Assembly (NCBI GenBank): GCA_964575025.1
Contig: CAZNPV010000004.1
Span: forward strand, 55,696 to 119,695
Direction: 5' to 3'
DNA from: JABMQB01 sp964575025
GTDB taxonomy: Bacteria > Bacteroidota > Bacteroidia > Bacteroidales > Prolixibacteraceae
Length of the DNA stretch: 64,000 nt
Positions 1 through 9,011 of this stretch are shown here, in pieces. Every line of letters begins with the position of its first letter. The first letter of the stretch is position 1. Below the pieces are notes generated by a model. The model ran no database searches and was not told where the DNA came from. It saw only the letters and a list, made by a program, of their open reading frames with translations. A program made the translations under genes and the position numbers.

Positions 1-2
1 TT

Positions 3-995
3 GCCTATGCCCAATATATTTCCTGCCCCAACCGTACCGGTACGGATTCCTGTGGAACCTGTCCATCGTGCCGGAAATATCAGAAGCTGATCCATCCCGA
101 TCTTCATTTTGTCTTCCCGGTTTTCAAGACAGGAAGCATCAAGGACCCTGTCAGTGATGACTTTCTCAGCTCATGGCGTAAATTGGTGTTGAAAACCCCT
201 TATTTTACTTTGCATCAATGGCTTACCTTTATCGATGTTGAAAATGCCCAGGGAATGATCTATGAAAAGGAGAGTGCATCGATCCTGAAAAAATTAAATC
301 TGAAACCGTTTGAATCAGAATTTAAGGCAATGATCATCTGGTTGCCGGAAAAGATGCATCCCCATTGTTCCAACAAGTTGTTAAAGATGATTGAGGAACC
401 CCCCAGCAAAACCCTGTTTCTTATGATCACAGAGAACGAAGAAGATATGCTCGGCACCATCCGGTCCCGGGCGCAACTCATCACGATACCCCCCATTGAG
501 GACCGATCCCTGTCAGAAGCCCTGGAAAATAAAACGGATAAGGAGAACGGGGTGATCGATGAGGTGGTCCGGTTGGCAAAAGGAAGTTACCTGACCGCCC
601 TGGAATATCTGAACCCGGATAACCAGAACCTTCATTCGTTTGCCAGGCTCCAGGAACTGATGCGTGCAGCCTACACCATTGATGTACCGGGATTGATTAA
701 CTGGTCGGAAGAGATGGCAAAAATTGGAAGAGAGAAACAGAAAAATTTCCTGAATTATGCCCTGCGACTGATCCGTGAGTATTTTGTATTTAACCTGAAG
801 AACAATCAATTGGTGTATCTAAACCGCCAGGAAGAAGCGTGGGGCAAAGATTTTTCACCCTATATCAATGAAAGGAATATTCAATGGATGGCATCGGAAT
901 TTGAACTGGCCTACAAACAGATTGGCATGAATGGCAATCCCCGGATTATTTTTACGGATATCGCTTTAAAGATGGTTAAAATGATCAAAAAGTAA
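3..995 (+). CDS. holB: DNA polymerase III subunit delta' (5' end cut off)
   Basis: This is the clamp-loader subunit delta', which helps load the beta clamp on DNA during replication. The reading frame is open from base 3 to the first base of the window, so the gene starts upstream and its N-terminus, with the P-loop region, is missing. The visible part begins just before a zinc-binding cysteine cluster (CPNR, CGTC, CPSC within the first 25 codons), which is typical of bacterial DnaX/HolB proteins. It continues through an AAA+ lid region with KLLKMIEEPP and a sensor-like IRSRAQLITIPP segment, both characteristic of delta'. The stop is TAA at 993-995. It is followed by the ricT-like gene after 164 bases. 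Confidence 0.9.
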   Translation, partial: AYAQYISCPNRTGTDSCGTCPSCRKYQKLIHPDLHFVFPVFKTGSIKDPVSDDFLSSWRKLVLKTPYFTLHQWLTFIDVENAQGMIYEKESASILKKLNLKPFESEFKAMIIWLPEKMHPHCSNKLLKMIEEPPSKTLFLMITENEEDMLGTIRSRAQLITIPPIEDRSLSEALENKTDKENGVIDEVVRLAKGSYLTALEYLNPDNQNLHSFARLQELMRAAYTIDVPGLINWSEEMAKIGREKQKNFLNYALRLIREYFVFNLKNNQLVYLNRQEEAWGKDFSPYINERNIQWMASEFELAYKQIGMNGNPRIIFTDIALKMVKMIKK

Positions 996-1081
996 TCCGG
1001 ATTCCTGAAAATTCTGTCTCTTTCCGGCAGCAGAAAAAATAATTCGTGCAGACAGATCTTTTATCAATCGGTTAATAGTAT

Positions 1082-1089
1082 TACTTTTG
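1082..1089 (+). promoter_or_regulatory. possible -7 promoter element for the PSP1 gene
   Basis: TACTTTTG matches the Bacteroidota -7 consensus TAnnTTTG and lies about 70 bases upstream of the next start codon. A convincing TTTG -33 box at the right spacing is absent (only a T-rich stretch at 1059-1062), so the call is weak. Confidence 0.3.
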
Positions 1090-1159
1090 CAGAATCCGGA
1101 AGAATGAAATGAATACACTGTTTTAAAACAGGGAAGAACCGGAATGCAAAAAATTATGT

Positions 1160-2275
1160 ATGAGAACACCAGATTCCATTGAGCGTGGGTTATGTGACGG
1201 CAGCAACGGGACCTGTGGCAAGTTACAGGTTACCGACTGGCTGAGGGATGTAAGGAACATTGCCAATCCGGATGAAATTATTGAAATCCGGTTCAAGAAT
1301 ACAAGGAAGGATTATTTCCGTAATGTAAACAAACTAAAAATCAGTCAGGGGGATATAGTGGCTGTTGAAGCCAGTCCGGGACACGATATAGGAATTATCT
1401 CGCTTACCGGGGACCTGGTCCTGGATCAGATAAAAAAACATAAGGTAACCCTGGTAAACGGAGAATTCAGGAAGATATACCGTAAAGCCAAGCCTGCTGA
1501 TCTGGCTAAATGGAGAGAAGCCATTTCTCTGGAGCACCCCACGATGATAAAATCAAGGCAGATTGCTTCGGACCTGAACCTGGATATGAAAATAGGCGAT
1601 GTGGAATTCCAGGGCGACCAGACCAAGGCGATTTTTTATTACATCGCTGACGAACGGGTTGATTTCAGGCAACTGATCCGGGTACTCGCTGAAACCTTCC
1701 ATATCCGGATCGAAATGAAACAAATTGGAGCCAGGCAGGAAGCAGGCAGAATCGGAGGAATTGGCCCCTGCGGCAGAGAGCTCTGCTGTGCAACCTGGAT
1801 AGGCAATTTCGTATCGGTAACAACCAACGCAGCCCGCTACCAGGAACTCTCCCTCAATCCTCAAAAACTGGCCGGTCAATGTGGAAAACTGAAATGTTGC
1901 CTTAACTTTGAACTGGATGCCTATTTAGATGCTCAGAAAGATTTCCCTCCGAACAACATCCCCCTGGAAACGGAACATGAAAAATTCATATACCAGAAAG
2001 CCGACATTTTTAACGGAGTTTACTGGTACCTGGCTCAAAATGCCAGCAGCCAGATCCCCGTGCCGGTAGAAAAAGTATCGGAGATCATCCAAATGAACAA
2101 GCAGGGCAAACGGCCTGAAAGCCTCAGAGTGGAGATTCTGGATACCGCCCCTAAGGAAGAGAGATTTCAAAATACCGTCGGACAGGAAGACCTGAACCGC
2201 TTTGACAAACCGAAACAATCCAAACAAAAGAAACGTTTTCATAAAAAACCACCCCACCGTAAACAAAGAAAATGA
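1160..2275 (+). CDS. ricT: PSP1-domain protein, RicT/YaaT family
   Basis: A 371-residue soluble protein of the PSP1 family. In Bacillus the relative RicT (YaaT) is part of the RicAFT complex, which carries Fe-S clusters and promotes RNA maturation; its role in Bacteroidota is less clear. The central PSP1 domain carries two cysteine motifs, CGRELCC (C204, C209, C210) and CGKLKCC (C241, C246, C247). The N-terminus holds a third cysteine group (C12, C19). The C-terminal 40 residues are lysine-rich and probably disordered. It lies between holB and gldH, an order common in this phylum. The ATG at 1160 is the first in-frame start. Confidence 0.85.
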   Translation: MRTPDSIERGLCDGSNGTCGKLQVTDWLRDVRNIANPDEIIEIRFKNTRKDYFRNVNKLKISQGDIVAVEASPGHDIGIISLTGDLVLDQIKKHKVTLVNGEFRKIYRKAKPADLAKWREAISLEHPTMIKSRQIASDLNLDMKIGDVEFQGDQTKAIFYYIADERVDFRQLIRVLAETFHIRIEMKQIGARQEAGRIGGIGPCGRELCCATWIGNFVSVTTNAARYQELSLNPQKLAGQCGKLKCCLNFELDAYLDAQKDFPPNNIPLETEHEKFIYQKADIFNGVYWYLAQNASSQIPVPVEKVSEIIQMNKQGKRPESLRVEILDTAPKEERFQNTVGQEDLNRFDKPKQSKQKKRFHKKPPHRKQRK

Positions 2276-2318
2276 AACGAGTTCCATGAGTCTCTATAAA
2301 TAATTAAAATCCAGATGA

Positions 2319-2795
2319 ATGAAACCTCATCCTTTTCTTTTTCTGCTCATACCAGCTGTTTTATGCCTGCTGGGGGCCTGCAATCAGGACCGGGTGTATG
2401 AGCGTTACAGCCCTGTTGGGGAAAACGGCTGGCACAAGGACTCGGTAATGGCCTATGCCTTTACAACGAAAGATTCGGCACAGAACTATACCCTCTCTTT
2501 TAACCTTCGAAATACGGTTGATTACCCGTATAGCAATATCTGGCTATTTATTACCCTGGATCCACCCCAGGGCAACACCCTGAGCGATACCGTTGAGTTT
2601 ATCCTTGCTGATCCTTCCGGCCAATGGTTCGGCAGGGGGTACGGAAAATTCCGTGACAACAAATTGCCTTACAGGCAAAATGTATATTTCCCCAAACCGG
2701 GAACCTATATATTCAAAATACAGCAAGGGATGCGTGAAGAGGTGCTGAAAGGAATTCATGATTTCGGAATAAGCATAGAAAAAACAAACGGTTAA
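2319..2795 (+). CDS. gldH: gliding motility lipoprotein GldH
   Basis: A 158-residue lipoprotein with a signal peptide ending in LLGAC, which gives a lipidated Cys21. The mature part resembles GldH, a protein needed for gliding motility in Flavobacterium and kept in many non-gliding Bacteroidota with type IX secretion. Recognisable features are the early DRVYERY segment and the beta-rich body with WLFITLDPP. It ends two bases before the trmB start, so the two are probably co-transcribed. An overlapping ATG four bases upstream is in another frame. Its presence supports assignment to Bacteroidota. Confidence 0.85.
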   Translation: MKPHPFLFLLIPAVLCLLGACNQDRVYERYSPVGENGWHKDSVMAYAFTTKDSAQNYTLSFNLRNTVDYPYSNIWLFITLDPPQGNTLSDTVEFILADPSGQWFGRGYGKFRDNKLPYRQNVYFPKPGTYIFKIQQGMREEVLKGIHDFGISIEKTNG

Positions 2796-2797
2796 AA

Positions 2798-3550
2798 GTG
2801 GGAAAAGGAAAACTGAAAAAATTCCGTGAACTGGATACCTTCGATCATGTGATTCAGGCCCCTTACGGAGTGCTGAACAACAAAGACCATAAACTGAAAG
2901 GACGCTGGGGCCCTCTGTTCTTTAAGAATCCCAACCCCCTGATTCTGGAACTGGGTTGCGGTAAAGGAGAATATACCCTGCAAATGGCTGAAAAATACCC
3001 TGAAAACAATTACATCGGAATCGATATCAAAGGAGCCCGTATGTGGAAAGGAGCCAAAGAATCATGGGAAAAAGGACTAAAAAATACAGGATTTATCCGT
3101 ACCCAAATCGAATTAACCGACCATTTTTTTGCCCCCGGAGAAGTCAGTGAGATCTGGCTTACCTTCCCAGATCCGCAAATGAAAAAATTCAAAAAACGGC
3201 TTACTTCATCCCGTTTTATCTCCTTATATCGCCACTTCCTGGCTCCGGACGGGATCATACACCTGAAAACTGACAGCCATTTTCTTTTTCATTACACCCT
3301 TGCGCTGGCAAAAGCCAATGCGTTCCGGATCGTTTCCCAAACCGAAGACCTGTATCGTTCGGGATGGGGAAATGACATCCTGCAGATTAAAACTTTTTAT
3401 GAAAACCAATGGCTCCTTCGGGGAATCGCCATTAAATACCTGGCCTTTACAATCCATATAAATGAACCCTTCATTGAACCGGTTGTTGACATTGAAAAAG
3501 ACACGTATCGCAGCTTCGGGCGCTATGCAATAAATAAAAAAGCAGAATGA
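2798..3550 (+). CDS. trmB: tRNA (guanine-N7-)-methyltransferase
   Basis: TrmB methylates G46 in the variable loop of tRNA using S-adenosylmethionine. The 250-residue protein has the SAM-binding motif ELGCGKGEYT near residue 52, the IGIDIKG segment, and the signature FPDPQMKKFKKRL that TrmB enzymes share (usually FPDPWPK). The start is GTG at 2798, two bases after the gldH stop, and no ATG is available upstream in frame. The gene ends in an ATGA overlap with the next reading frame, which points to translational coupling. Confidence 0.9.
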   Translation: MGKGKLKKFRELDTFDHVIQAPYGVLNNKDHKLKGRWGPLFFKNPNPLILELGCGKGEYTLQMAEKYPENNYIGIDIKGARMWKGAKESWEKGLKNTGFIRTQIELTDHFFAPGEVSEIWLTFPDPQMKKFKKRLTSSRFISLYRHFLAPDGIIHLKTDSHFLFHYTLALAKANAFRIVSQTEDLYRSGWGNDILQIKTFYENQWLLRGIAIKYLAFTIHINEPFIEPVVDIEKDTYRSFGRYAINKKAE

Positions 3551-3882
3551 ATGATTTTTTTTTTCAGGTGTATCAGTTGGTACGAAAAATTCCCCCCGGG
3601 CGAGTAACCTCATACGGGGCGATAGCCGCTTACCTTGGTTCGCCCGGAGCAGCCCGGATGGTAGGCTGGGCATTGAATGCCTCCGGTTCTCAGAATGAAT
3701 TTGTCCCGGCACACAGGGTAGTGAACCGTTCCGGATTGTTAACCGGAAAATTCCATTTCGATACCCCACGAACCATGCAGGAACTGCTTGAAAACGAAGG
3801 ACTGAAAATTGCAAACGGACAGATTCTGAATTTTGAAAAAAAATTCTGGGATCCCGCCAAAGAACTTAAAAACAAATTATAA
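3547..3882 (+). CDS. alkyltransferase-like protein (ATL; MGMT-type without the active Cys)
   Basis: A 111-residue protein equal to the DNA-binding domain of O6-alkylguanine-DNA alkyltransferases, with VRKIPPGRVTSYGAIA at the N-terminus and PAHRVVNRSG in the middle. In active MGMT enzymes the second motif is PCHRV, with the alkyl-accepting Cys. Here Ala takes its place, so the protein cannot accept alkyl groups. Proteins of this type (ATL) bind O6-alkylguanine, flip it out and hand the lesion to nucleotide-excision repair. The start overlaps the trmB stop (ATGA). Confidence 0.85.
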   Translation: MNDFFFQVYQLVRKIPPGRVTSYGAIAAYLGSPGAARMVGWALNASGSQNEFVPAHRVVNRSGLLTGKFHFDTPRTMQELLENEGLKIANGQILNFEKKFWDPAKELKNKL

Positions 3883-3907
3883 TTTTGAACCAATGTTTAA
3901 ATAAAAA

Positions 3908-5029
3908 ATGAAACAAATGAATATGCCACGTAATTTAATTGTCCCCAAAAATGTTACCGATGCCTTACGAACTGTTTTCTATCCGGGAAGCAAAGAAGAC
4001 ATCGTTTCGATGAACATGGTCCAGGAAATACGGATTGCCGGTCAGGAGATACGTTTCTCCCTGGTTTTTCAGCGGTCGGATGATCCGCATATTGAAACCA
4101 TCCGGAAACAATGTGTTAACGCAATAGAGACTCAACTTGGGAAAGACGTAAAAATAAGAGGAAATATCACAGTCAAATTCATGCATACCATGGAACGTCC
4201 TCTGCTCCCCGACGTAAACAATATCCTTGCCATAGCTTCCGGGAAAGGAGGGGTCGGGAAATCCACCATCGCAATCAACCTGGCTGTTGCCCTGGCCCGG
4301 AAAGGAGCTAAAGTAGGACTGGTCGATGCCGATATCTTCGGTCCATCTGTCCCAAAAATGTTTGGGGCTGAAGATTTGCGCCCTACGGGAACAAAAATTG
4401 ACAACCGGGAAATGATTGTTCCGGTAGAAAAATACGGGGTGAAATTCCTGTCCATCGGATTTTTCATTCATCCTGACGATGCGCTGGTATGGCGGGGCCC
4501 GATGGCTTCCAATGCACTGAAACAACTAATCGGAGATGCAGTATGGGGTGAACTCGACTACCTGTTGATTGACCTTCCTCCCGGAACAAGTGACATCCAT
4601 CTGACCCTGGTCCAAACGGTTCCGGTTACCGCAGCCATCATTGTCACCACACCTCAGGATGTTGCCCTGGCCGATGCCATTAAGGGAGTCGGCATGTTCC
4701 GGAACAAATCAATTAACGTACCCGTACTCGGACTGGTGGAAAATATGTCCTGGTTTACACCGGCTGAACTCCCCGGCCATAAATATTACATTTTCGGAAA
4801 AGATGGAGGGAAAAAAATGGCAGAAAAACTGGATGTACAACTCCTCGGACAGATACCCATTGTACAAAGCATACGTGAAGGAGGAGACGAAGGAAAACCG
4901 GATGCAGACAATCCCGGTTCGTTAACGGGCGGATATTTTGCCAGACTTGCGGATGAAGTCACTGAACAACTCAAAATAAGAAACCTGGAAAAACCTCCTA
5001 CCCGGAAAGTGCAGATAACAAAAAAATAA
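3908..5029 (+). CDS. mrp: Mrp/NBP35-family P-loop ATPase, putative Fe-S cluster carrier
   Basis: A 373-residue protein with an N-terminal MIP18/DUF59-like domain (about residues 10-95) and a deviant Walker A motif GKGGVGKST at 112-120, followed by the DADIFGPS and LLIDLPPGTSD segments of the Mrp/ApbC family. Relatives bind and transfer Fe-S clusters in the cytosol. The C-terminal region reads ENMSWFTPAELPGHKYYIFG; the CxxC that bridges clusters at this place in E. coli Mrp and in NBP35 is absent. In my recollection that is usual for the Bacteroidota form. It follows the ATL gene after 25 bases. Confidence 0.85.
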   Translation: MKQMNMPRNLIVPKNVTDALRTVFYPGSKEDIVSMNMVQEIRIAGQEIRFSLVFQRSDDPHIETIRKQCVNAIETQLGKDVKIRGNITVKFMHTMERPLLPDVNNILAIASGKGGVGKSTIAINLAVALARKGAKVGLVDADIFGPSVPKMFGAEDLRPTGTKIDNREMIVPVEKYGVKFLSIGFFIHPDDALVWRGPMASNALKQLIGDAVWGELDYLLIDLPPGTSDIHLTLVQTVPVTAAIIVTTPQDVALADAIKGVGMFRNKSINVPVLGLVENMSWFTPAELPGHKYYIFGKDGGKKMAEKLDVQLLGQIPIVQSIREGGDEGKPDADNPGSLTGGYFARLADEVTEQLKIRNLEKPPTRKVQITKK

Positions 5030-5197
5030 ACCAGCCTGCCATCCGGAATTTTTTAAACCGGGATTACCCCTTCCGGTAACGGATAGTTTTGTATCATTGT
5101 AGCCTCAGGTTTTATCAAAAATTGTTCCTGAAAAACAATATATTGCTGAATTCTGAGTTAATACCACAGTTGTTGAAACGGTAATTACAGGGCATTA

Positions 5198-8100
5198 TTG
5201 GATAAAAAAACTTTACATACAACCTTGCTGGTTATCCTCCTTTTAATCTTTTCAGGGTGTTCTACCACAAAGAATACCAGGGTAACCCGTTCCTATCATA
5301 ATATAACATCCAGATACAATATCTTTTTTAATGCCAGACAGAGCCTCAAATCAGGAGAAGAAAAAATCGAACGAACCATAGAGAATGACTATACCCACCT
5401 GCTTCCTGTATTTAAAGACAGTGATCCATCTTCGGCCAAGGCTGTGAAGTCAGATATGGAAAATGTGATTTTGAAAGCATCCAAGCTGATTGAAGTCCAT
5501 TCCATCACCAAAAAACCCAAACGACGAAGAAGCGGAGGTTCACGACGCTACCAGGAGTTTGCAAGAAAAGAGGAGTTTAACAACTGGATCGATGACAGTT
5601 ATCTAATCATGGGGAAAGCCTATTTTTACCAGGACAACTTCCTGTCGGCGATTGATAACTTAGCTTATGTAATACGCAAATTCCCTGAAGAAAAGACAAA
5701 ATACGAAGCCTATTTATGGCTGATCAGGAGCTATACCGAACTGGAACGTTTTGCCGAAGCCTCGGAAATTATCATAACTGCAGAACGGGATGAGGACTTT
5801 CCCCGGGGTCTGGAACGCGATTTTGCCGTGGTCGTTGCCGAATATTACATTAAAATGGGAGACTATACCGAAGCGACCAAATACCTTGACATTGCGATTC
5901 AAAAAACCTTCTGGAGGAAACAAAAAGCACGTTTGCAGTACATCCTGGCACAGTTATATGAAGAAACCGGCCAACCGGGACTGGCCTCCCAGGCCTATTT
6001 CCGTGTAGGTAAATATAATCCCCCGTATGACATGGCCTTTAATGCCAAAATTAAAGCTGCCAGTATCTTTACCGGAGAAGGGGATGCTGAAAAACTAAAA
6101 AAAGAGCTGCATAAAATGCTCAGGGATGATAAAAATATTGAATACCGCGACCAGATTTATTATGCCCTTGGCAATATCCATTTCCGTGAAGGCAACAGAA
6201 AAGAAGCCATTCTGAATTACCGCAAATCCGTATCATCCAGCATCTACAACTCCTATCAGCTCGCTCAATCAGCCATCACACTTGCCGGCCTTTATTTTGA
6301 AGACCTGAACTACCGGAACGCTCAGTCGTATTACGACAGTGCCATGATTGTGATTGATGACAACTATCCGGATTATGAAAATCTTGAATCCCGGTACAAC
6401 AGCCTTACCCGGTTAGTGGATCAGATTCTTATTGTGGAAAGGGAAGATAGCCTGCAGAAAGTTGCCTTAATGAGCGAAATTGAAAGAGATGCTCTGATTG
6501 ACAACCTGATAGAAACTGAAAAAGAGAGGCAGCTGCAGGAACAGATGGGTCCCGTCCAGGGAGGAGCCAATTCATCCTTCTACAGGGCCAACCAGTATCG
6601 TCTGGGCATGGGAAGAACCCAGGCAGGCAGCGGCTGGTATTTTTACAATCCCCAAACCGTATCCTTTGGAAAGGTTCAGTTTCAACAACGCTGGGGGGAA
6701 AGAAAACCCGAAGACAACTGGCGCAGATCCGATAAGTCGACCCTCTCTGAAGGAGAGTATAATGAATTTGAAGAACTCATCGATTCAACCCTCATCGAAG
6801 AACCCATAGTCGATGATCCCCTCCAACGCGAATTTTATACCCAAAATCTGCCCATGAACGATTCGCTCATGGCACTATCCCACGAACAGATCAAAGAGGC
6901 CTTGTACAATGCCGGAAAACTGTTTAAAACAGAATTTAAAAACTACCAGCAATCGAACGCTGCCTTTATTGAACTGAACAGAAGATATCCGGATAATATC
7001 TACACGCTTGCAAGCTGGTTTGACCTTTACGACAACTATGAAATCCTTGAAAACCAGGAACGATCCGATTTTTACAGAAACAGCATCATCAACCGGTTTC
7101 CGGAAAGCAAATACGCCAGATACCTTTTAAATCCGAATTTCTTTGTCGACCTGGAAGCTCAGAAAGACAGCATCAACAGGCTTTACCAATACACCTTCGA
7201 ACGGTACAAACGAGGACAATACCCGCAGGTGATCTCTTTAACCGGGCAGATGAAAGAACTGGAACCCGACAGTGTACTCATGCCGAAAATCGATTTTCTG
7301 CGATCGGTAGCTCTTGGTACACAATCCGATCTGCCTGAGTTTGAAAAACTACTTACCGGTTATATTGCAGCCTATCCCAATGAAGAAACCACCGTACTGG
7401 CCGGTGATATATTATCCCTGGTCCAGGACAGCACCCTGCAGGATTATCAGAAGCTGGTAGATATCGGATATCTACACGATATAATTCAGAACGAAGAGAT
7501 GTTACCGGGCAACAACGATGATGATGAATTCGACGGTAAGTTTTCCTATGACGGGGACCTGTTGCATTATTTTGTTATCGCTTATCCCCGCGATGCCGAT
7601 TTTGACCTGAACCGCCTGAAATTTGATATTGCCAATTACAACATTGATCATTACACAAAAACCGACTTCGATATGGAGACGGAAAACCTGGACGGGCAAA
7701 CAGCCTTACTGGTTATCCGCTCGCTGGCTGACAAAGAGCAGAGCCTGATCTATTTCCGCTCCATCATACGGAAAAGTGAAGTTTTCCAGGCACTGGAGAG
7801 CTTCGATTATATCAATTTCGTTGCGTCGTCAACCAATTACCGGGCTCTGCTGGCTGATAAATCCCTGACCGATTACCTCTCCTTTTTTATCAAAAATTAC
7901 AGCCGTTTTACAAGGCCTGAATTCGAAGATGAAGAGCTCCTCGACCGCCCGGAAGACTTGATGGCTAAAATTGAAGAAGAGGAAGAAACACTTGAAGAAC
8001 GCGGGACATTTGTTATGGTCACCGAAACACAACCCACCGGGACATTTGATGCCCTGATCGACACAGCCCAGTGTTTTGTAATAGCCATCCGGGGGGAGGA

Positions 8101-8896
8101 AGCTCCTATCCGGCCGGTAACATCAACCTTTGCTGATTATAACCGGTCATCGTTCCGGATATGGAACCTGCAGCTTCAGCTTAAAACAGCTGCCGACTAC
8201 CACCTGGTAGTAGTCAAAGGATTGCCTGGCTTCAATGAAGCAATGTCTTACTTCCGAAGCGCTGTAACCAACCGGAATCTGTTCACAGACCTGGAGAATA
8301 TCAGCTACCGGAATTTCCTGATCACCGATGAAAACCTGTCACGCCTGACTGAAAACGGCAAAATCGATGAATACCTCGATTTCTTCAGGCAGGAATACCT
8401 GCAGGCAAATGTTCAGGAACGGACCCAATCCGATGAAGATCAAGCTCCCGCAACAGAAACAGAAGCCTCTCTGTCCGGGAGAATTGAAAATACCCCGCCT
8501 GAAGAAGCAACCGAATATACCGGACCCTATCACCAGGAACTTGAAAAACCGCATCTTTTCGTGCTGGTAATCCCGTCTGAAAATATAGATACGGAAACCT
8601 TTCTTTCAGGAATCAGCCGCTACAATGAAACAACTGAACCGGACAAAGAACTGACAATCGAAGAACACAACCTGGACCATTTCCGTACAATAATCGCAAT
8701 ATCAGGATTGCAGGACAAAGAAACAGCCCTGGACTATTTCAGAAAATTCATCCGGGAAAGAAGTCTTTTTGACCCCCTGGGAGATGCCCAATACCGGAAT
8801 TTCCTGATTACGGAAGAAAACCTGGACGTCTTTGTGGCTGAAAAAGATATTTCAGCCTATACGGATTTCTTCAAACGGTTTTATCTGGAACAATAA
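5198..8896 (+). CDS. porW: type IX secretion TPR lipoprotein PorW/SprE
   Basis: A 1232-residue lipoprotein whose signal peptide ends in FSGC (lipidated Cys21), followed by the SYHNITSRYNIFFNA segment that opens PorW/SprE proteins. Residues of about 130-420 form tetratricopeptide-like helices (for example YFQDNFLSAIDNLAYVI). The C-terminal third has repeated modules ending in YRNFLITDENL or YRNFLITEENL. PorW/SprE is a periplasm-facing lipoprotein needed for type IX secretion and gliding. The start is TTG at 5198; no ATG or GTG gives a signal peptide. It directly precedes porX, another T9SS factor, after a 115-base gap. Confidence 0.85.
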   Translation: MDKKTLHTTLLVILLLIFSGCSTTKNTRVTRSYHNITSRYNIFFNARQSLKSGEEKIERTIENDYTHLLPVFKDSDPSSAKAVKSDMENVILKASKLIEVHSITKKPKRRRSGGSRRYQEFARKEEFNNWIDDSYLIMGKAYFYQDNFLSAIDNLAYVIRKFPEEKTKYEAYLWLIRSYTELERFAEASEIIITAERDEDFPRGLERDFAVVVAEYYIKMGDYTEATKYLDIAIQKTFWRKQKARLQYILAQLYEETGQPGLASQAYFRVGKYNPPYDMAFNAKIKAASIFTGEGDAEKLKKELHKMLRDDKNIEYRDQIYYALGNIHFREGNRKEAILNYRKSVSSSIYNSYQLAQSAITLAGLYFEDLNYRNAQSYYDSAMIVIDDNYPDYENLESRYNSLTRLVDQILIVEREDSLQKVALMSEIERDALIDNLIETEKERQLQEQMGPVQGGANSSFYRANQYRLGMGRTQAGSGWYFYNPQTVSFGKVQFQQRWGERKPEDNWRRSDKSTLSEGEYNEFEELIDSTLIEEPIVDDPLQREFYTQNLPMNDSLMALSHEQIKEALYNAGKLFKTEFKNYQQSNAAFIELNRRYPDNIYTLASWFDLYDNYEILENQERSDFYRNSIINRFPESKYARYLLNPNFFVDLEAQKDSINRLYQYTFERYKRGQYPQVISLTGQMKELEPDSVLMPKIDFLRSVALGTQSDLPEFEKLLTGYIAAYPNEETTVLAGDILSLVQDSTLQDYQKLVDIGYLHDIIQNEEMLPGNNDDDEFDGKFSYDGDLLHYFVIAYPRDADFDLNRLKFDIANYNIDHYTKTDFDMETENLDGQTALLVIRSLADKEQSLIYFRSIIRKSEVFQALESFDYINFVASSTNYRALLADKSLTDYLSFFIKNYSRFTRPEFEDEELLDRPEDLMAKIEEEEETLEERGTFVMVTETQPTGTFDALIDTAQCFVIAIRGEEAPIRPVTSTFADYNRSSFRIWNLQLQLKTAADYHLVVVKGLPGFNEAMSYFRSAVTNRNLFTDLENISYRNFLITDENLSRLTENGKIDEYLDFFRQEYLQANVQERTQSDEDQAPATETEASLSGRIENTPPEEATEYTGPYHQELEKPHLFVLVIPSENIDTETFLSGISRYNETTEPDKELTIEEHNLDHFRTIIAISGLQDKETALDYFRKFIRERSLFDPLGDAQYRNFLITEENLDVFVAEKDISAYTDFFKRFYLEQ

Positions 8897-9011
8897 TTGC
8901 GCTATAAACAACAAGCACCCTGCGTCCTTTCCGAATTCAGTCGTTTCCGGACAAACAGGAAAGAAACAGGATAGAAAAACTAAAAGATCACAATCAAAAA
9001 AAAACAAGTCT

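Noticed and set aside
8832..9011. N-terminal extension of PorX back into porW
   Set aside because: The receiver domain begins right at the ATG at 9012, and the extension has no resemblance to PorX proteins.
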